A stretch of DNA of 47,208 bases from WVWW01 sp041568335 (GCA_041568335.1 JBFFZZ010000001.1:1-47208); one strand, 5' to 3'. Shown: positions 17,410-26,520, counted from the first letter of the stretch. Notes: generated by a model not told the origin, from the letters alone. A program made the numbers and translations.

Positions 17410-18629
17410 CAGGCGGCCTCCTTGGGAAGCAGGGAGAGCAGCTCGCGGCGCACCTCGTCGACGGGGTGCTCACGGGACAGCACGCGGATGCGGCCCGTCA
17501 CGCCCGCGGCGACGACACGCCTGAAAAACGTCCGTGCGGCTTCGCGCGCGGCGGTGTCTTCCCCGACGAGGTCTCCGGCACGCTCGTCGACGCGACCGGC
17601 TTCCTCGAGCATCAACACCGCCTGCTCGCGGGCGAAGGCGTCGTGATCGGCAACCATCTCCTCGAGCGCCTCGAGCCCGCGCCTGCCGATCGTGCGCAGC
17701 GCCCGCGCGGCGTTGTGGCGTACCCACCATTGCCGGTCGCGCAACGCGGACGCGAGCTGCGGAACGGCGTCGACCATGAGCATGCGTCCGAGCGCCTTGG
17801 CGGCCATCGCGCGTACCGGCCAATCCGGATCGGCGAGAGCTTTGACCAGGTGCCCGGTCACGTGCGGATCGCCGATGGCGCCCAGCGCATGACAGGCGCG
17901 CGCCCGGATGTCGGTCGATGCGTCGTTCGCCTTTTCCTGGAGCCACGGGGTCGCGGACAACGGACGGACACGGCCGACGATGTCGATGACCGCCAGCTTG
18001 CCGTCAGCGCTCAGCTCGTCAAACGCCTCGATCACGGCGTGGATCGATTCATGCCCCATACCGATCAGGATGTCGGCCACACGAATGGTCGACCAACGGT
18101 TCGGCTCGTTGAGCGCCCGCACCAGCTTGCGCGCCGAGGCGACGCCTCCGAGCTGACCGAGCGCCTTGGCCGCTCGCAGGCGTACCTCCGGCATCTCGTC
18201 GTCGAGGGCTTGTGACAAAGGTTGGATGGCCCGTTTGCTGCCGGCCAGACCGAGCTTTTCCGCCGACTCGGCGCGCCGCCACCAGCGGCGGCTTTCCAGC
18301 CCCTCCAGGTAGACGTCGACGAAACCGAGCTGCTCCATGGCCCCTGCCATGCGGTCGCGCTCGATCCCGCGGACGCGCTGGATATGGTCGAGCAGGATCT
18401 GCTCGATGACGATACGGTCCGGCGCCGACGGGTCACCGTCCAGCACGCGGCGAATGGACTTCTCGTCGCCGTGCGCCCAGCGGAGCATCGTGGGCTCGAG
18501 CTCCCGGCGGCGGCGGGCTCGTCTGGCGACCTGGGTTTCACGCCAGGCCTTGTTGGCGACGATCAGGATCGTCAGCGTCACGAAGACGCCGCTGATCGAG
18601 AGAATCGCCCAGACGAGGATCTGTTGCAT
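17409..18629 (-). CDS. Membrane-anchored HEAT-repeat protein of the exopolysaccharide operon
   Basis: A 406-residue protein with one N-terminal membrane segment (about 5-25) and a cytosolic body built of HEAT repeats: repeated helix pairs such as PEVRLRAAKALGQLG, TDIRARACHALGAIG, WPVRAMAAKALGRM and WWVRHNAARALRTIG. HEAT arrays act as protein-binding scaffolds. Placed between the response regulator and the synthase, with one-base TGATG overlaps at both ends, it is a good candidate to connect the phosphorylated receiver protein to the membrane synthase (inference). No catalytic motif is seen. Confidence 0.85.
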   Translation of the reverse strand: MQQILVWAILSISGVFVTLTILIVANKAWRETQVARRARRRRELEPTMLRWAHGDEKSIRRVLDGDPSAPDRIVIEQILLDHIQRVRGIERDRMAGAMEQLGFVDVYLEGLESRRWWRRAESAEKLGLAGSKRAIQPLSQALDDEMPEVRLRAAKALGQLGGVASARKLVRALNEPNRWSTIRVADILIGMGHESIHAVIEAFDELSADGKLAVIDIVGRVRPLSATPWLQEKANDASTDIRARACHALGAIGDPHVTGHLVKALADPDWPVRAMAAKALGRMLMVDAVPQLASALRDRQWWVRHNAARALRTIGRRGLEALEEMVADHDAFAREQAVLMLEEAGRVDERAGDLVGEDTAAREAARTFFRRVVAAGVTGRIRVLSREHPVDEVRRELLSLLPKEAA

Positions 18630-19015
18630 CAGGACACCGTGCGTTTGCGGCTGAGGATCTTGCGGATGCGAGCCATCAGCTCGCGCGCGTTGAACGGCTT
18701 GATGACGTAATCGTCCGCCCCCTCTTCCAGACCCCGGACGATGTCCTCCTCTCGGTCGCGCATCGACAACAACAGGACCGGAAGGTCGCGAAATTTCTCG
18801 TTTCGCCGGATCGCCCGCAGCACCGAATAGCCGTCGCGGTACGGCATGACCAGATCGCTGACCACCATGGCGAGCTCGTGGCGCTCGACGATCTCGAGCG
18901 CGTGCGCGCCGTCCTCGGCGACGAGAACGTCGTGACCGTGCTCACGTAGCAACGACGCGATGAAACGCGCCGTGACCGGATCGTCGTCAACGACGAGAAT
19001 CTGGTTGTTCGCCAT
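18629..19015 (-). CDS. Single-domain response regulator (receiver only)
   Basis: A 128-residue CheY-like receiver without an output domain. The acidic pocket is in VVDDDP, the phosphoacceptor Asp in MVVSDLVMPYRDG (about residue 54), and the switch Ser and Lys in LLLSMR and YVIKPF. The frame is open far upstream, but ATG 19015 is correct: GAGAGG lies five bases before it and the homologous sequence begins there. No histidine kinase is encoded nearby. Its stop overlaps the HEAT gene start by one base, so it probably works by protein contact within this operon rather than by DNA binding. Confidence 0.92.
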   Translation of the reverse strand: MANNQILVVDDDPVTARFIASLLREHGHDVLVAEDGAHALEIVERHELAMVVSDLVMPYRDGYSVLRAIRRNEKFRDLPVLLLSMRDREEDIVRGLEEGADDYVIKPFNARELMARIRKILSRKRTVS

Positions 19016-19017
19016 CG

Positions 19018-20547
19018 CTACCTCTCCCCGAGTCCTGCGCGCCACAACAAGCGGACACCGACCACAGTGGACTCGAATCCGCTCGCGGTCGTCGCGGCGT
19101 AGTCGCCGTGTTCCGCGTAAACCTCGAGCGTCATGCGGGCGGCCACGGGAAAGCCGGCGGTTCCGCCGAGCACGACCACGGTGTCGTCGTCGACGTCGAC
19201 GCCACTGAGCGTGAACGACTGCACGCCGGCGTCGAGGTAGAGGCGGTAGTAGTTGCCGCGCTTGCCGTATTCGTCGGCGACCCGTAGCTGAGCGAGGTGC
19301 GCGAGAAAATCTTGCGGCGCAAAGTACCCGTTGCCGGAGTCCAGGTCGTAGTCCATCCAGCGCGCCGTGTAGCCGGCCTGCATCCGCACCTTGCGGACGG
19401 GCAGGCGATAGAGGAACCCGGCGCTGGCGGTCACGCGGTCGTTGTCGTCGGAGAAATCGGCCACGCCTCCACCCGCATGCAGCGTGAAGCGATCTCCTAC
19501 CCCGCCGTTGACACGCACTTCGAGCTGGTCGAAATGGATGTTGTTGTCGGTGATCGGGGAGGAATATCGGATCGTGTGGCGCATCGCGGAGGCGTGCACC
19601 TGCCAACGACGATCGAGCCCGGCGGTGTAGGACAACCCGCCCAGAGGTTCGCTCTCGGTTGAGTCGTCGGTCCGTGTCAGGAAGTCGACACCCAGCGTGG
19701 CCGACAGCCGCTGTCCGCGCGACGGACGGAAACGGAGCGTCGCGTTGACGTTGTCGACCGAGGTGTCACCCGCCGGACCGGACATCTCGTAGCGGCCCGC
19801 GCCGAGATCGAGACGGATCTGGCGGCCGAGGCCGAGACCACCACGTACCAGAAAACGGGTCAGCTCGTTGTCGTCGGTGTCGTCGAGGTAGCTGGCGTCG
19901 ATGCTCCACCAGGCGCCGGCCGAGCGCGAGACGGCGTCGTAGAGCTTGCCGACCTCTGCGTGGTCCGGGTACTCGCGATCGAGCGCGACGGCCTGCTCGG
20001 CCGCGCTACCGATCTCCCCGGCCCACAGATCGAGGTAGGCCAGCCCGATCCGCGCATCCACGTTTCCGGGATCGACGTCGAGGACGTCCTGGTACGCCTC
20101 ACGGGCCTGGGTCGAACGGGCGGACCAGGCGTACGTGCGGGCCAGGCCGAGCCAGGCATCGACGTTCTGGTCGTCTCGCCGGATGAGTCCCTTGAAACGA
20201 ACGCGGGCTTCGCCGAAGCGCCGGTCCCACGAGAGCGTCTGCGCGCGACCGAGCAACGCATCGCGGTCGTCCGGATTGACGTCGAGCGCGCGGTCGTAAC
20301 GCTCGACCGCCTGCTCGAAGCGTCCCGACCACGAGAGGATCTTCGCCGTGCGCAACAGCGCCTGGAAGTTGTCGGGGTCGTCGACGAGCACTTGCTCGTA
20401 GAGCTCGAACGCGGCGGCGTGATCGCCGCTGTTCCAGGCGCGTTCGGCATCTTCGACCCCTCCCGCCAACGCGGGAAGGCCGGCCAGCAAAAGCACGGCA
20501 ACGACCCGGCCGAGCGACCGGAGGGGGTTCGCTCTTCGCTCACTCAT
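19018..20547 (-). CDS. TPR plus outer-membrane beta-barrel protein, YaiO/PgaA-like export component
   Basis: About 509 residues. A signal peptide (VVAVLLLAGLPALAG) is followed by five or six TPR-like repeats at about 25-200 (NFQALLRTAKILSWSGRFE, DRDALLGRAQTLSWDRRF), then a beta-barrel of alternating strands to a C-terminus ending LLWRAGLGER. This order of TPR in the periplasm and barrel in the outer membrane is that of PgaA and of YaiO-family proteins, which accompany GT2 synthases. Possible starts are ATG 20547, ATG 20559 and TTG 20571; none has a clear ribosome-binding site, and 20547 gives the most typical signal peptide. First gene of the operon: response regulator, HEAT protein and synthase follow with a 2-base gap or overlaps. 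Confidence 0.82.
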   Translation of the reverse strand: MSERRANPLRSLGRVVAVLLLAGLPALAGGVEDAERAWNSGDHAAAFELYEQVLVDDPDNFQALLRTAKILSWSGRFEQAVERYDRALDVNPDDRDALLGRAQTLSWDRRFGEARVRFKGLIRRDDQNVDAWLGLARTYAWSARSTQAREAYQDVLDVDPGNVDARIGLAYLDLWAGEIGSAAEQAVALDREYPDHAEVGKLYDAVSRSAGAWWSIDASYLDDTDDNELTRFLVRGGLGLGRQIRLDLGAGRYEMSGPAGDTSVDNVNATLRFRPSRGQRLSATLGVDFLTRTDDSTESEPLGGLSYTAGLDRRWQVHASAMRHTIRYSSPITDNNIHFDQLEVRVNGGVGDRFTLHAGGGVADFSDDNDRVTASAGFLYRLPVRKVRMQAGYTARWMDYDLDSGNGYFAPQDFLAHLAQLRVADEYGKRGNYYRLYLDAGVQSFTLSGVDVDDDTVVVLGGTAGFPVAARMTLEVYAEHGDYAATTASGFESTVVGVRLLWRAGLGER

Positions 20548-20755
20548 GTCATCGTACATATGCAAGAACAACTGAATTAACTAGTCGTTCTTGGCAGTTA
20601 GAAAATACGAATGGGTCATCCGGTTGCCACCGAATTCGTGTGGGGGGGACCATTGTCGCCCATTTGTGCTCTTTTGGCGTGACTCTTCGGAAAGGGTTGA
20701 CCGCGCGCGCTCCGGCGAAGATATTGAGCCCTGCCTCCTCGGGGAGGTTCGATCC

Positions 20756-21892
20756 ATGCCCCCGAGGCACCCCGCCGACTGGCTCGCGCTCAGCCTGCTC
20801 CCGGGCCTGGGCCCTACGACTCTGAATCGCCTCCTGGAGTCCTATCCCGACCCGCGCGAGATTGCGTACCGCCTGCCGCCCGAGGTGTTGGGTGCCGCCG
20901 GCCGGGGTGTCCATCCCGGCAAGATCCGGTCCGCGCGGCGGCGCCTGCGGCGTGAGGTCGACGCCGAGCTGCGCCGCGCGCGGGCCGCGGGCGTGACGAT
21001 CCTCACCCGGGACTCCACGGGGTTCCCCGCCGAGCTTCGCGAGATCCCGGCGGCCCCGATCCTTCTTTATGTGCGCGGCACGCTCTCGCTCGACCGGCCA
21101 CGGATCGCGATCGTCGGCTCGCGAGCCGCGTCGCGTTACGGACGGCGGTTCACCGAGGAGCTGGGCGGCGGGTTGGCGGCGCGCGGCTTCCAGATCGTCT
21201 CGGGCGGCGCGCGGGGAATCGACGCCTGCGCGCACCGCGGCGCGCTCGACGCGGGCGGCTCGACCGTCGCCGTCTTCGGATCCGGGTTGATGAAACCCTA
21301 CCCGACGGAAAACTACGAGTTGTTCGAGGAGATCCTCGAATCCGGTGCACTCGTCAGCGAGTTCCCGATGACCTGCCCGCCGAGCCAGGCGACCTTCCCG
21401 CAGCGAAACAGGGTCGTCAGCGGGCTGTCGGCCGGCGTCGTCGTCGTCGAGGCCGCGGCAAGGTCGGGCGCGTTGATCACCGTGACCCACGCCCTCGAGC
21501 AGGGCCGGGAGGTCTACGCGGTGCCGGGCCCGGTCACCTCGCACGTCTCGGCCGGAACGAACCGTTTGATCCAGGAAGGCGCGAAACTGGTGCAGCGGAT
21601 CGACGACATCATCGACGAGCTGCCGCCGCCCTACCGTGATGCGCTGCCAGCCGGCGCAGAGCTGCCCGAGGCGGTCGGGAAGGGGCCGGATCTGACGGAT
21701 CTCACGGCCGACGAGAAACGGGTGCTGGACATGTTGGATGTCGTGGAGCCGGTTCACGCCGACGATCTCGCGCTCGCCGCGCCCTTCGACGTCGCCCGGC
21801 TTCAGGTGGCGCTGTTCGGCTTGCAGCTGCGGGGCGCGGTCGACCTGGAACCGGGTCGCTACTATCTCCGACGGGACAAGAGCCCGGCCTGA
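20756..21892 (+). CDS. dprA: DNA-processing protein DprA
   Basis: A 378-residue DprA/Smf protein, which loads RecA on incoming single-stranded DNA during transformation. An N-terminal helix-hairpin-like region (DWLALSLLPGLGPTTLNRLL) is followed by the Rossmann-like core: IAIVGSRAASRYG, SGGARGIDACAHRGAL, FGSGLMKPYPTEN, FPQRNRVVSGLS, SGALITVTHALEQGR and VYAVPG. A C-terminal winged-helix region ends AVDLEPGRYYLRR. ATG 20756 is chosen because GGGGAGG lies upstream; the frame is open earlier. In many bacteria dprA directly precedes topA. Here a convergent membrane gene intervenes, overlapping this gene by 31 bases tail to tail, and a second copy of the dprA end sits in front of topA. Confidence 0.95.
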   Translation: MPPRHPADWLALSLLPGLGPTTLNRLLESYPDPREIAYRLPPEVLGAAGRGVHPGKIRSARRRLRREVDAELRRARAAGVTILTRDSTGFPAELREIPAAPILLYVRGTLSLDRPRIAIVGSRAASRYGRRFTEELGGGLAARGFQIVSGGARGIDACAHRGALDAGGSTVAVFGSGLMKPYPTENYELFEEILESGALVSEFPMTCPPSQATFPQRNRVVSGLSAGVVVVEAAARSGALITVTHALEQGREVYAVPGPVTSHVSAGTNRLIQEGAKLVQRIDDIIDELPPPYRDALPAGAELPEAVGKGPDLTDLTADEKRVLDMLDVVEPVHADDLALAAPFDVARLQVALFGLQLRGAVDLEPGRYYLRRDKSPA

Positions 21893-23358
21893 TGGGCGTA
21901 GTGCGCGAGGATCAAACCGACCGCCAGGACCGGGGGCGCCAGCATCAGGAACGCCCGGTCGCTCAGCCAGCCGCCGAAGTTCATCATGTAGCGCTGCATC
22001 GGGAACTCGAGCAGCGGACCCTCCAGGGGATTGATCGGCATCCAGAATCGCGAGAGCAGGAGGGCCGTCCCCGCGAACGTCCAGCTGAACGCCGGGCTCC
22101 AGCGAATCTCGTCGGCGGCCTTGAGCGTGAACGCGACGAAGAACGGGAACGCGAAGACGAGCTGACGCGACTCCGCGTTGAGACTCAGGAGCAGGTGACC
22201 CGCGATGAACCCGACCAACCCCAGACCGCAGGCGGCGACGTGCCGGTAGACCCGCGGCCACAGAAACACGGTGACCCAGACGATCGGCCCCCAGTAACCC
22301 ACGTGCGGGATCACGAACTGGAACGGCCGGACCAGGCCGCGACGAAACACATCGTGGGCGAAGTTCGTGAACGAACCGCCGCGGTGAACCGCGACGTCGT
22401 TGGACAGGTACGCAAACAGCAGCTTCGACAAGACGAGTATCGCCAGGATGAGGAGGAGTCTGCCGGGGCGCAGCTGGGCAAGCCAGGTCGCGGGTTTCAG
22501 GAGATCGCGGTTGTCGGCGACCGAACGCGCGACCAAGAACGTCCACAGCACGATCAGCGCGATGGTGAGTGGCAGCAGCGAAGCGACGATCGGAGCCTCG
22601 TCGTTGGGCGGGGAAACGTCGGTGGCGTAGTAGACGTAGAGCAGCACGGCGAGCATCGCGACCGCGGACCCGCCGGCCAGCAGCGTACGTCTCCCGGCGG
22701 GAACCCTGTCCGGAGGTTTGCTCGCGCGCGGGAACGCGTAGAGCAGGGCCCCGAAATAGATGATCGTCGGCCAGGAGAACGCGCCGATCACCGTGGTGGC
22801 CAGGACTCCCCAGGACCGGTCGCGCAGGTAGGCGTAGAGCAGGATCGCGCCCAACACCATCGCGGTCGGGTCGGTCGAGATGGGATTGAAGAACCACTCC
22901 TTCAGCACGGCGAAGTTCGCGAACAGCGCGACGCACCCGAGGATTCGGGTCCCGGGCTTCAACTCGAGCGCGTCGAGGATCCGGATCCAGACGAACGCGA
23001 GCAGGACGAACAACGCGCCGTGGTAGACCTCGAACCCACGCAACACGTTGGGCGAGATACGGAACGAGTAGCTCCACAGCTCGACTTCCTCGGCGTCGAG
23101 CGGCACGCCGAATACGCGCAAGCCGGCGTGCACGATGACCGGGGCGAGGATGCGCTGGATCTCGGCCGACGTGACTTTCTCGACGAGAATGCTGCGGTGG
23201 GGGTCCTGGGCCCAGGTTCCGAACCACAACCCGTCCCAGCCGTGACCCCACCGAAGCTCGATGCGTTCGCCCCACGCGAACCCGGCCAGGGCCGTGACGA
23301 CGAGAATCGAAAACAGCGCCCAGCGCAGACGTGTCGGGTTCGCGGTCACGAAACTCAC
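21862..23358 (-). CDS. Polytopic membrane protein, probable GT-C-fold glycosyltransferase
   Basis: A 498-residue protein with about ten to eleven predicted membrane segments (for example ALFVLLAFVWIRIL, LLILAILVLSKLLFAYL and FAFPFFVAFTL). The first periplasmic loop after helix 1 has acidic and aromatic residues (RWGHGWDGLWFG) where GT-C enzymes carry their catalytic acid. I do not recognise a specific family. The GTG start has no strong ribosome-binding site. The gene lies in reverse between dprA and topA, and its last ten codons are antisense to the dprA end. Its position next to a dprA remnant suggests that it arrived by insertion. Confidence 0.65.
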   Translation of the reverse strand: MSFVTANPTRLRWALFSILVVTALAGFAWGERIELRWGHGWDGLWFGTWAQDPHRSILVEKVTSAEIQRILAPVIVHAGLRVFGVPLDAEEVELWSYSFRISPNVLRGFEVYHGALFVLLAFVWIRILDALELKPGTRILGCVALFANFAVLKEWFFNPISTDPTAMVLGAILLYAYLRDRSWGVLATTVIGAFSWPTIIYFGALLYAFPRASKPPDRVPAGRRTLLAGGSAVAMLAVLLYVYYATDVSPPNDEAPIVASLLPLTIALIVLWTFLVARSVADNRDLLKPATWLAQLRPGRLLLILAILVLSKLLFAYLSNDVAVHRGGSFTNFAHDVFRRGLVRPFQFVIPHVGYWGPIVWVTVFLWPRVYRHVAACGLGLVGFIAGHLLLSLNAESRQLVFAFPFFVAFTLKAADEIRWSPAFSWTFAGTALLLSRFWMPINPLEGPLLEFPMQRYMMNFGGWLSDRAFLMLAPPVLAVGLILAHYAHQAGLLSRRR

Positions 23359-23511
23359 GGCGGTGCCCCGGGAGGGATCTTAGCCGGGATTCGGGCGGAC
23401 GCGAAACCGGTCATCCGGCGAAACGATGGTATGGTCGAGGCGTTGCCGTCGCCCAACCGCCAGGTGTGACCCGGCGGCGGCGATCTTCCCGAAACGCTTG
23501 AAAAGGGCCGG

Positions 23512-23613
23512 ATCGGGCGGATTCAGGCGGCGTCTCTCGGCCCGCGGCCGGAAGACGCGGTTGATCTGGAACCCGGCCGGTACTATCTTCTGCGCCCTCG
23601 GAGGGAGCCCTGA
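23512..23613 (+). pseudogene. Remnant of a second dprA 3' end, carrying the topA ribosome-binding site
   Basis: In the frame ending at TGA 23611-23613 the sequence encodes an equivalent of the DprA C-terminus. Over 28 aligned residues 16 are identical to the intact DprA end at about 21798-21880, including the run AVDLEPGRYYL. Within those eleven codons the two copies differ at six bases, and all six changes are synonymous. No upstream part of DprA is found; the frame is closed by TGA at 23467. The stop lies three bases before the topA ATG, and GGAGGGAG, the only good ribosome-binding site for topA, lies inside the remnant. This explains why the tail was kept. Confidence 0.8.
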
Positions 23614-23616
23614 GTC

Positions 23617-26163
23617 ATGGCCAAGTCTCTGGTCATCGTTGAATCGCCGGCAAAAGCGAAGACGATCAACAAGTTCTTGGGCCGCGACTTCACGGTCAAG
23701 GCCTCGATGGGCCACGTGCGCGACCTGCCCAAACGCACGCTGGGGGTCGATGAAGAGTCCTTCGAGCCCGAGTACGCCGTCCTTCCCGATAAAAAGAAGA
23801 CGCTGGCCGAGCTGAAGAAGTCGGCCAAGATCGCCGAGGCGGTTTACCTCGCGTCCGATCCCGATCGCGAGGGCGAGGCGATCTGCTGGCACCTGATGGA
23901 CGAGCTGCGCAAGGGCACCAAGGCGGCGTTCCACCGCGTACTGTTCAACGAGATCACCAAGCGCGCCATCCTCGCCGCCTTCGAATCGCCGCTCGAAATC
24001 GACATGAACAAGGTCGAGGCCCAGCAGGCGCGGCGCATCCTCGATCGCCTGGTCGGCTACAAGATCTCGCCGCTGTTGTGGGACAAGGTGCGCCGCGGTC
24101 TCTCGGCCGGGCGAGTCCAGAGCGTGGCGTTGCGTATCATCTGCGAGCGCGAGCGGTTGATCCAGCAGTTCAAACCGCGCGAATACTGGTCGCTGACCGC
24201 GCGGCTGGCCGGCGAGAACCCGCCGGAATTCCCCGCCAAGCTGGTGCTGCGCGACGGGAGGAAGATCGAGCCCGCCAACGAGCCGGAGGCCAGCGAGGTG
24301 CTCGACGAGCTCGGCTACAAGCTGGTCACGAAGCCGGGCGAGGACAAAGGTACGCTGGTCGCCGACGCGGAAGCCGTCGATCCGGCACCGTTCAAAGTCA
24401 CCTCGATCCAGGCCCGTGAAAAGAGAAAGAATCCGTTCCCACCGTTCATCACGTCGAAGCTCCAGCAAGATGCCTCGCGGCAGCTCGGGTTCACCGTCAA
24501 GAAGACGATGCGTGTGGCGCAGGGCCTCTACGAGGGCCGCGAGATCGGCGATGCCGGGACGGTCGGTCTGATCACCTACATGCGCACGGACTCGACGCGT
24601 GTCGCCGACGAGGCGATCGCCGCCGCACGCGCTTTCATCGGAACGACCTACGGAAAGAAAGCTCTGCCGGAGAAGGCCCGCGTCTACAAGGTGGCCAAAC
24701 AGGCGCAGGAGGCGCACGAGGCGATCCGCCCGACATCGATGGAGTTCACCCCCGAGCGAGTCAAGCGGGACCTCGGAAAAGACGAGTACCGGTTGTACAC
24801 GCTGATCTGGAACCGCTTCATCGCATCGCAGATGAGGGCCGCCCGGTTCGACGTGACGCGTGTCGACATCGAGGCCGGCCGCTACACCTTTCGCGCCAAC
24901 GGCTCGGTGCTCAAGTTCCCCGGATGGCTCGCGGTCTACCACGTCGGCAAGGCGGAGGACCCGCGTGACCGCGAAGACGACGACGCCGACAGCGAGGATC
25001 GCCGGCTGCCGCGGCTCAGCGAGGGCGAGGTGCTCCAGGCCGAGGAACTACTCCCGAAACAACACTTCACGCAACCGCCGGCGCGTTTCTCAGAGGCCAC
25101 GCTGGTCAAAGAGCTCGAGGAGAACGGGATCGGACGCCCGTCGACCTACGCCACGATCCTGTCGACGATCATGGACCGCGACTACGTCGTCAAGGACAAG
25201 CGACGGTTCTCGCCCACCGAGCTGGGGTTCCTGGTCAACGAGCTGATGGTCGCCTCGTTCGGCGACATCGTCGACGTGGGCTACACCGCGCAGATGGAAG
25301 TGCTGCTGGACCAAATCGAGGAGGGCGATCTCGACTGGATCGACGCACTGCGCGATTTTCAGGAGAAGTTCAGCAAAGACCTCGAACGGGCGAAGGTCGA
25401 GATGCGCGACGTCAAGCGCGAGGCGATCCCGACCGATCAGAGCTGCGACAAGTGCGGCAAGATGATGGTGCTCAAGTGGGGCCGGTTCGGTCAGTTCCTG
25501 GCCTGTTCCGGCTACCCCGACTGCAAGAACACCCGCGATCTCGCCAACGACGTGGAGATCGAGTCCACCAACGGCAAGGGTGGTCGAGCCGCGGCCAAGA
25601 CCGCCAAGGTCAACGCGGCGCCCAGCCAGGTCGAGATCGAGGCGGACCCCTGCGAGAAGTGCGGCGAGGCGATGGTGCTGCGACGTGGGCGCTACGGTCC
25701 GTTCCTCGCCTGCTCGTCCTACCCGGACTGCAAGAACACACGCAAGGTCACGATGACCAAGGACGGCAAGGCGGAGGCCAAGGCCGACCGTCTGCTCGAT
25801 CATGAATGCCCCAAGTGCGGCTCCAAGCTCGCCGTCAAACAGGGCCGCTACGGGGAGTTCACCGCCTGCTCGAGCTACCCCAAGTGCCGTTTCGTCAAGA
25901 TGAAGGAAACCGGGGTCAAGTGCCCCGAGTGCGCCGACGGCCAGGTCGTCGAGCGACGCAGCAAGCGCGGCAAGCTGTTCTACGGCTGCAGTGCGTTCCC
26001 CGATTGCAACTTCGTGACCTGGAAAAAGCCGGTCGACAAGGAATGCCCCGAGTGCGGTGCCAGCTACCTGGTCGAACGGATGACCAAGAAGGCGGGGCAC
26101 CAGTTTCTCTGCGACAGCGAGAACTGTAGCCACGTCGAAACAGCCGAAGCCGTCAAGGGATGA
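23617..26163 (+). CDS. topA: DNA topoisomerase I (type IA)
   Basis: An 848-residue type IA topoisomerase that relaxes negative supercoils. The Toprim domain starts at residue 1 (LVIVESPAKAKTI) with the acidic triad in YLASDPDREGEAI; the active-site Tyr is in GLITYMRTDSTR near residue 320. The strand-gate region continues to about 600. The C-terminus carries five four-Cys zinc ribbons of the topoisomerase type, beginning CDKCGKMMV, CEKCGEAMV, CPKCGSKLA, CPECADGQV and CPECGASYL; the last ends with a CDSENC pair. The ribosome-binding site is within the dprA remnant. The stop overlaps the DUF971 gene start by four bases (ATGA). Confidence 0.97.
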   Translation: MAKSLVIVESPAKAKTINKFLGRDFTVKASMGHVRDLPKRTLGVDEESFEPEYAVLPDKKKTLAELKKSAKIAEAVYLASDPDREGEAICWHLMDELRKGTKAAFHRVLFNEITKRAILAAFESPLEIDMNKVEAQQARRILDRLVGYKISPLLWDKVRRGLSAGRVQSVALRIICERERLIQQFKPREYWSLTARLAGENPPEFPAKLVLRDGRKIEPANEPEASEVLDELGYKLVTKPGEDKGTLVADAEAVDPAPFKVTSIQAREKRKNPFPPFITSKLQQDASRQLGFTVKKTMRVAQGLYEGREIGDAGTVGLITYMRTDSTRVADEAIAAARAFIGTTYGKKALPEKARVYKVAKQAQEAHEAIRPTSMEFTPERVKRDLGKDEYRLYTLIWNRFIASQMRAARFDVTRVDIEAGRYTFRANGSVLKFPGWLAVYHVGKAEDPRDREDDDADSEDRRLPRLSEGEVLQAEELLPKQHFTQPPARFSEATLVKELEENGIGRPSTYATILSTIMDRDYVVKDKRRFSPTELGFLVNELMVASFGDIVDVGYTAQMEVLLDQIEEGDLDWIDALRDFQEKFSKDLERAKVEMRDVKREAIPTDQSCDKCGKMMVLKWGRFGQFLACSGYPDCKNTRDLANDVEIESTNGKGGRAAAKTAKVNAAPSQVEIEADPCEKCGEAMVLRRGRYGPFLACSSYPDCKNTRKVTMTKDGKAEAKADRLLDHECPKCGSKLAVKQGRYGEFTACSSYPKCRFVKMKETGVKCPECADGQVVERRSKRGKLFYGCSAFPDCNFVTWKKPVDKECPECGASYLVERMTKKAGHQFLCDSENCSHVETAEAVKG

Positions 26164-26480
26164 TCGGCGACCCCACCCCGAAACAGATCACCCCGTTCCC
26201 CAGCGGCGAGATCGGCATCGTCTGGTCCGACGGCCACGAGTCCTACTACGACCCCCATCGGTTGCGCTGCGCCTGCAGCTGCGCGCGTTGCGTCGACGAG
26301 ATGACCGGCCGCAAGGTCCTCGATGACGGCGGCGTGCCGACGGAGGTCCGCATCAAGGCGATCCACCCCGTCGGCAACTACGGTTACGGGATCGAGTGGA
26401 CCGACGGTCACGACACCGGGATCTACACCTTCAAGCACCTGCGCGAGCTTTGCGGCTGCGGCGAGTGCGGCGGATCCTAG
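26160..26480 (+). CDS. DUF971 (gamma-butyrobetaine hydroxylase-like N-terminal domain) protein
   Basis: A 106-residue stand-alone DUF971 protein with the core pattern IVWSDGHESYYDPHRLRC, AIHPVGNYGYGIEWTDGHD and IYTFKHLREL. Six cysteines lie in two groups, CACSCARC and CGCGEC, a possible metal or Fe-S site. Members of this family occur as short proteins in many bacteria, some near Fe-S carrier (ApbC/Mrp) genes; none is near here. ATG overlaps the topA stop (ATGA), so translation is coupled to topA. Confidence 0.85.
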   Translation: MIGDPTPKQITPFPSGEIGIVWSDGHESYYDPHRLRCACSCARCVDEMTGRKVLDDGGVPTEVRIKAIHPVGNYGYGIEWTDGHDTGIYTFKHLRELCGCGECGGS

Positions 26481-26520
26481 ACCGCTCCCCTTTTCGGGCT
26501 CGCTGGACTATCCTCGGCGC

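Noticed and set aside
18629..19606. N-terminal extension of the response regulator to 19606
   Set aside because: It is antisense-free but out of frame over the TPR/barrel gene. The receiver domain starts at ATG 19015 with its own ribosome-binding site.
20572..20755. A sigma-54-like site in the TPR/barrel-dprA divergent gap (TTTTGGCGTGACTC)
   Set aside because: The GG half is present but the GC half at the required spacing is not.
23426..23815. Plus-strand frame of 129 codons crossing into topA
   Set aside because: It overlaps the topA Toprim coding region out of frame and has no recognisable protein. The DprA-like tail and topA explain this stretch better.
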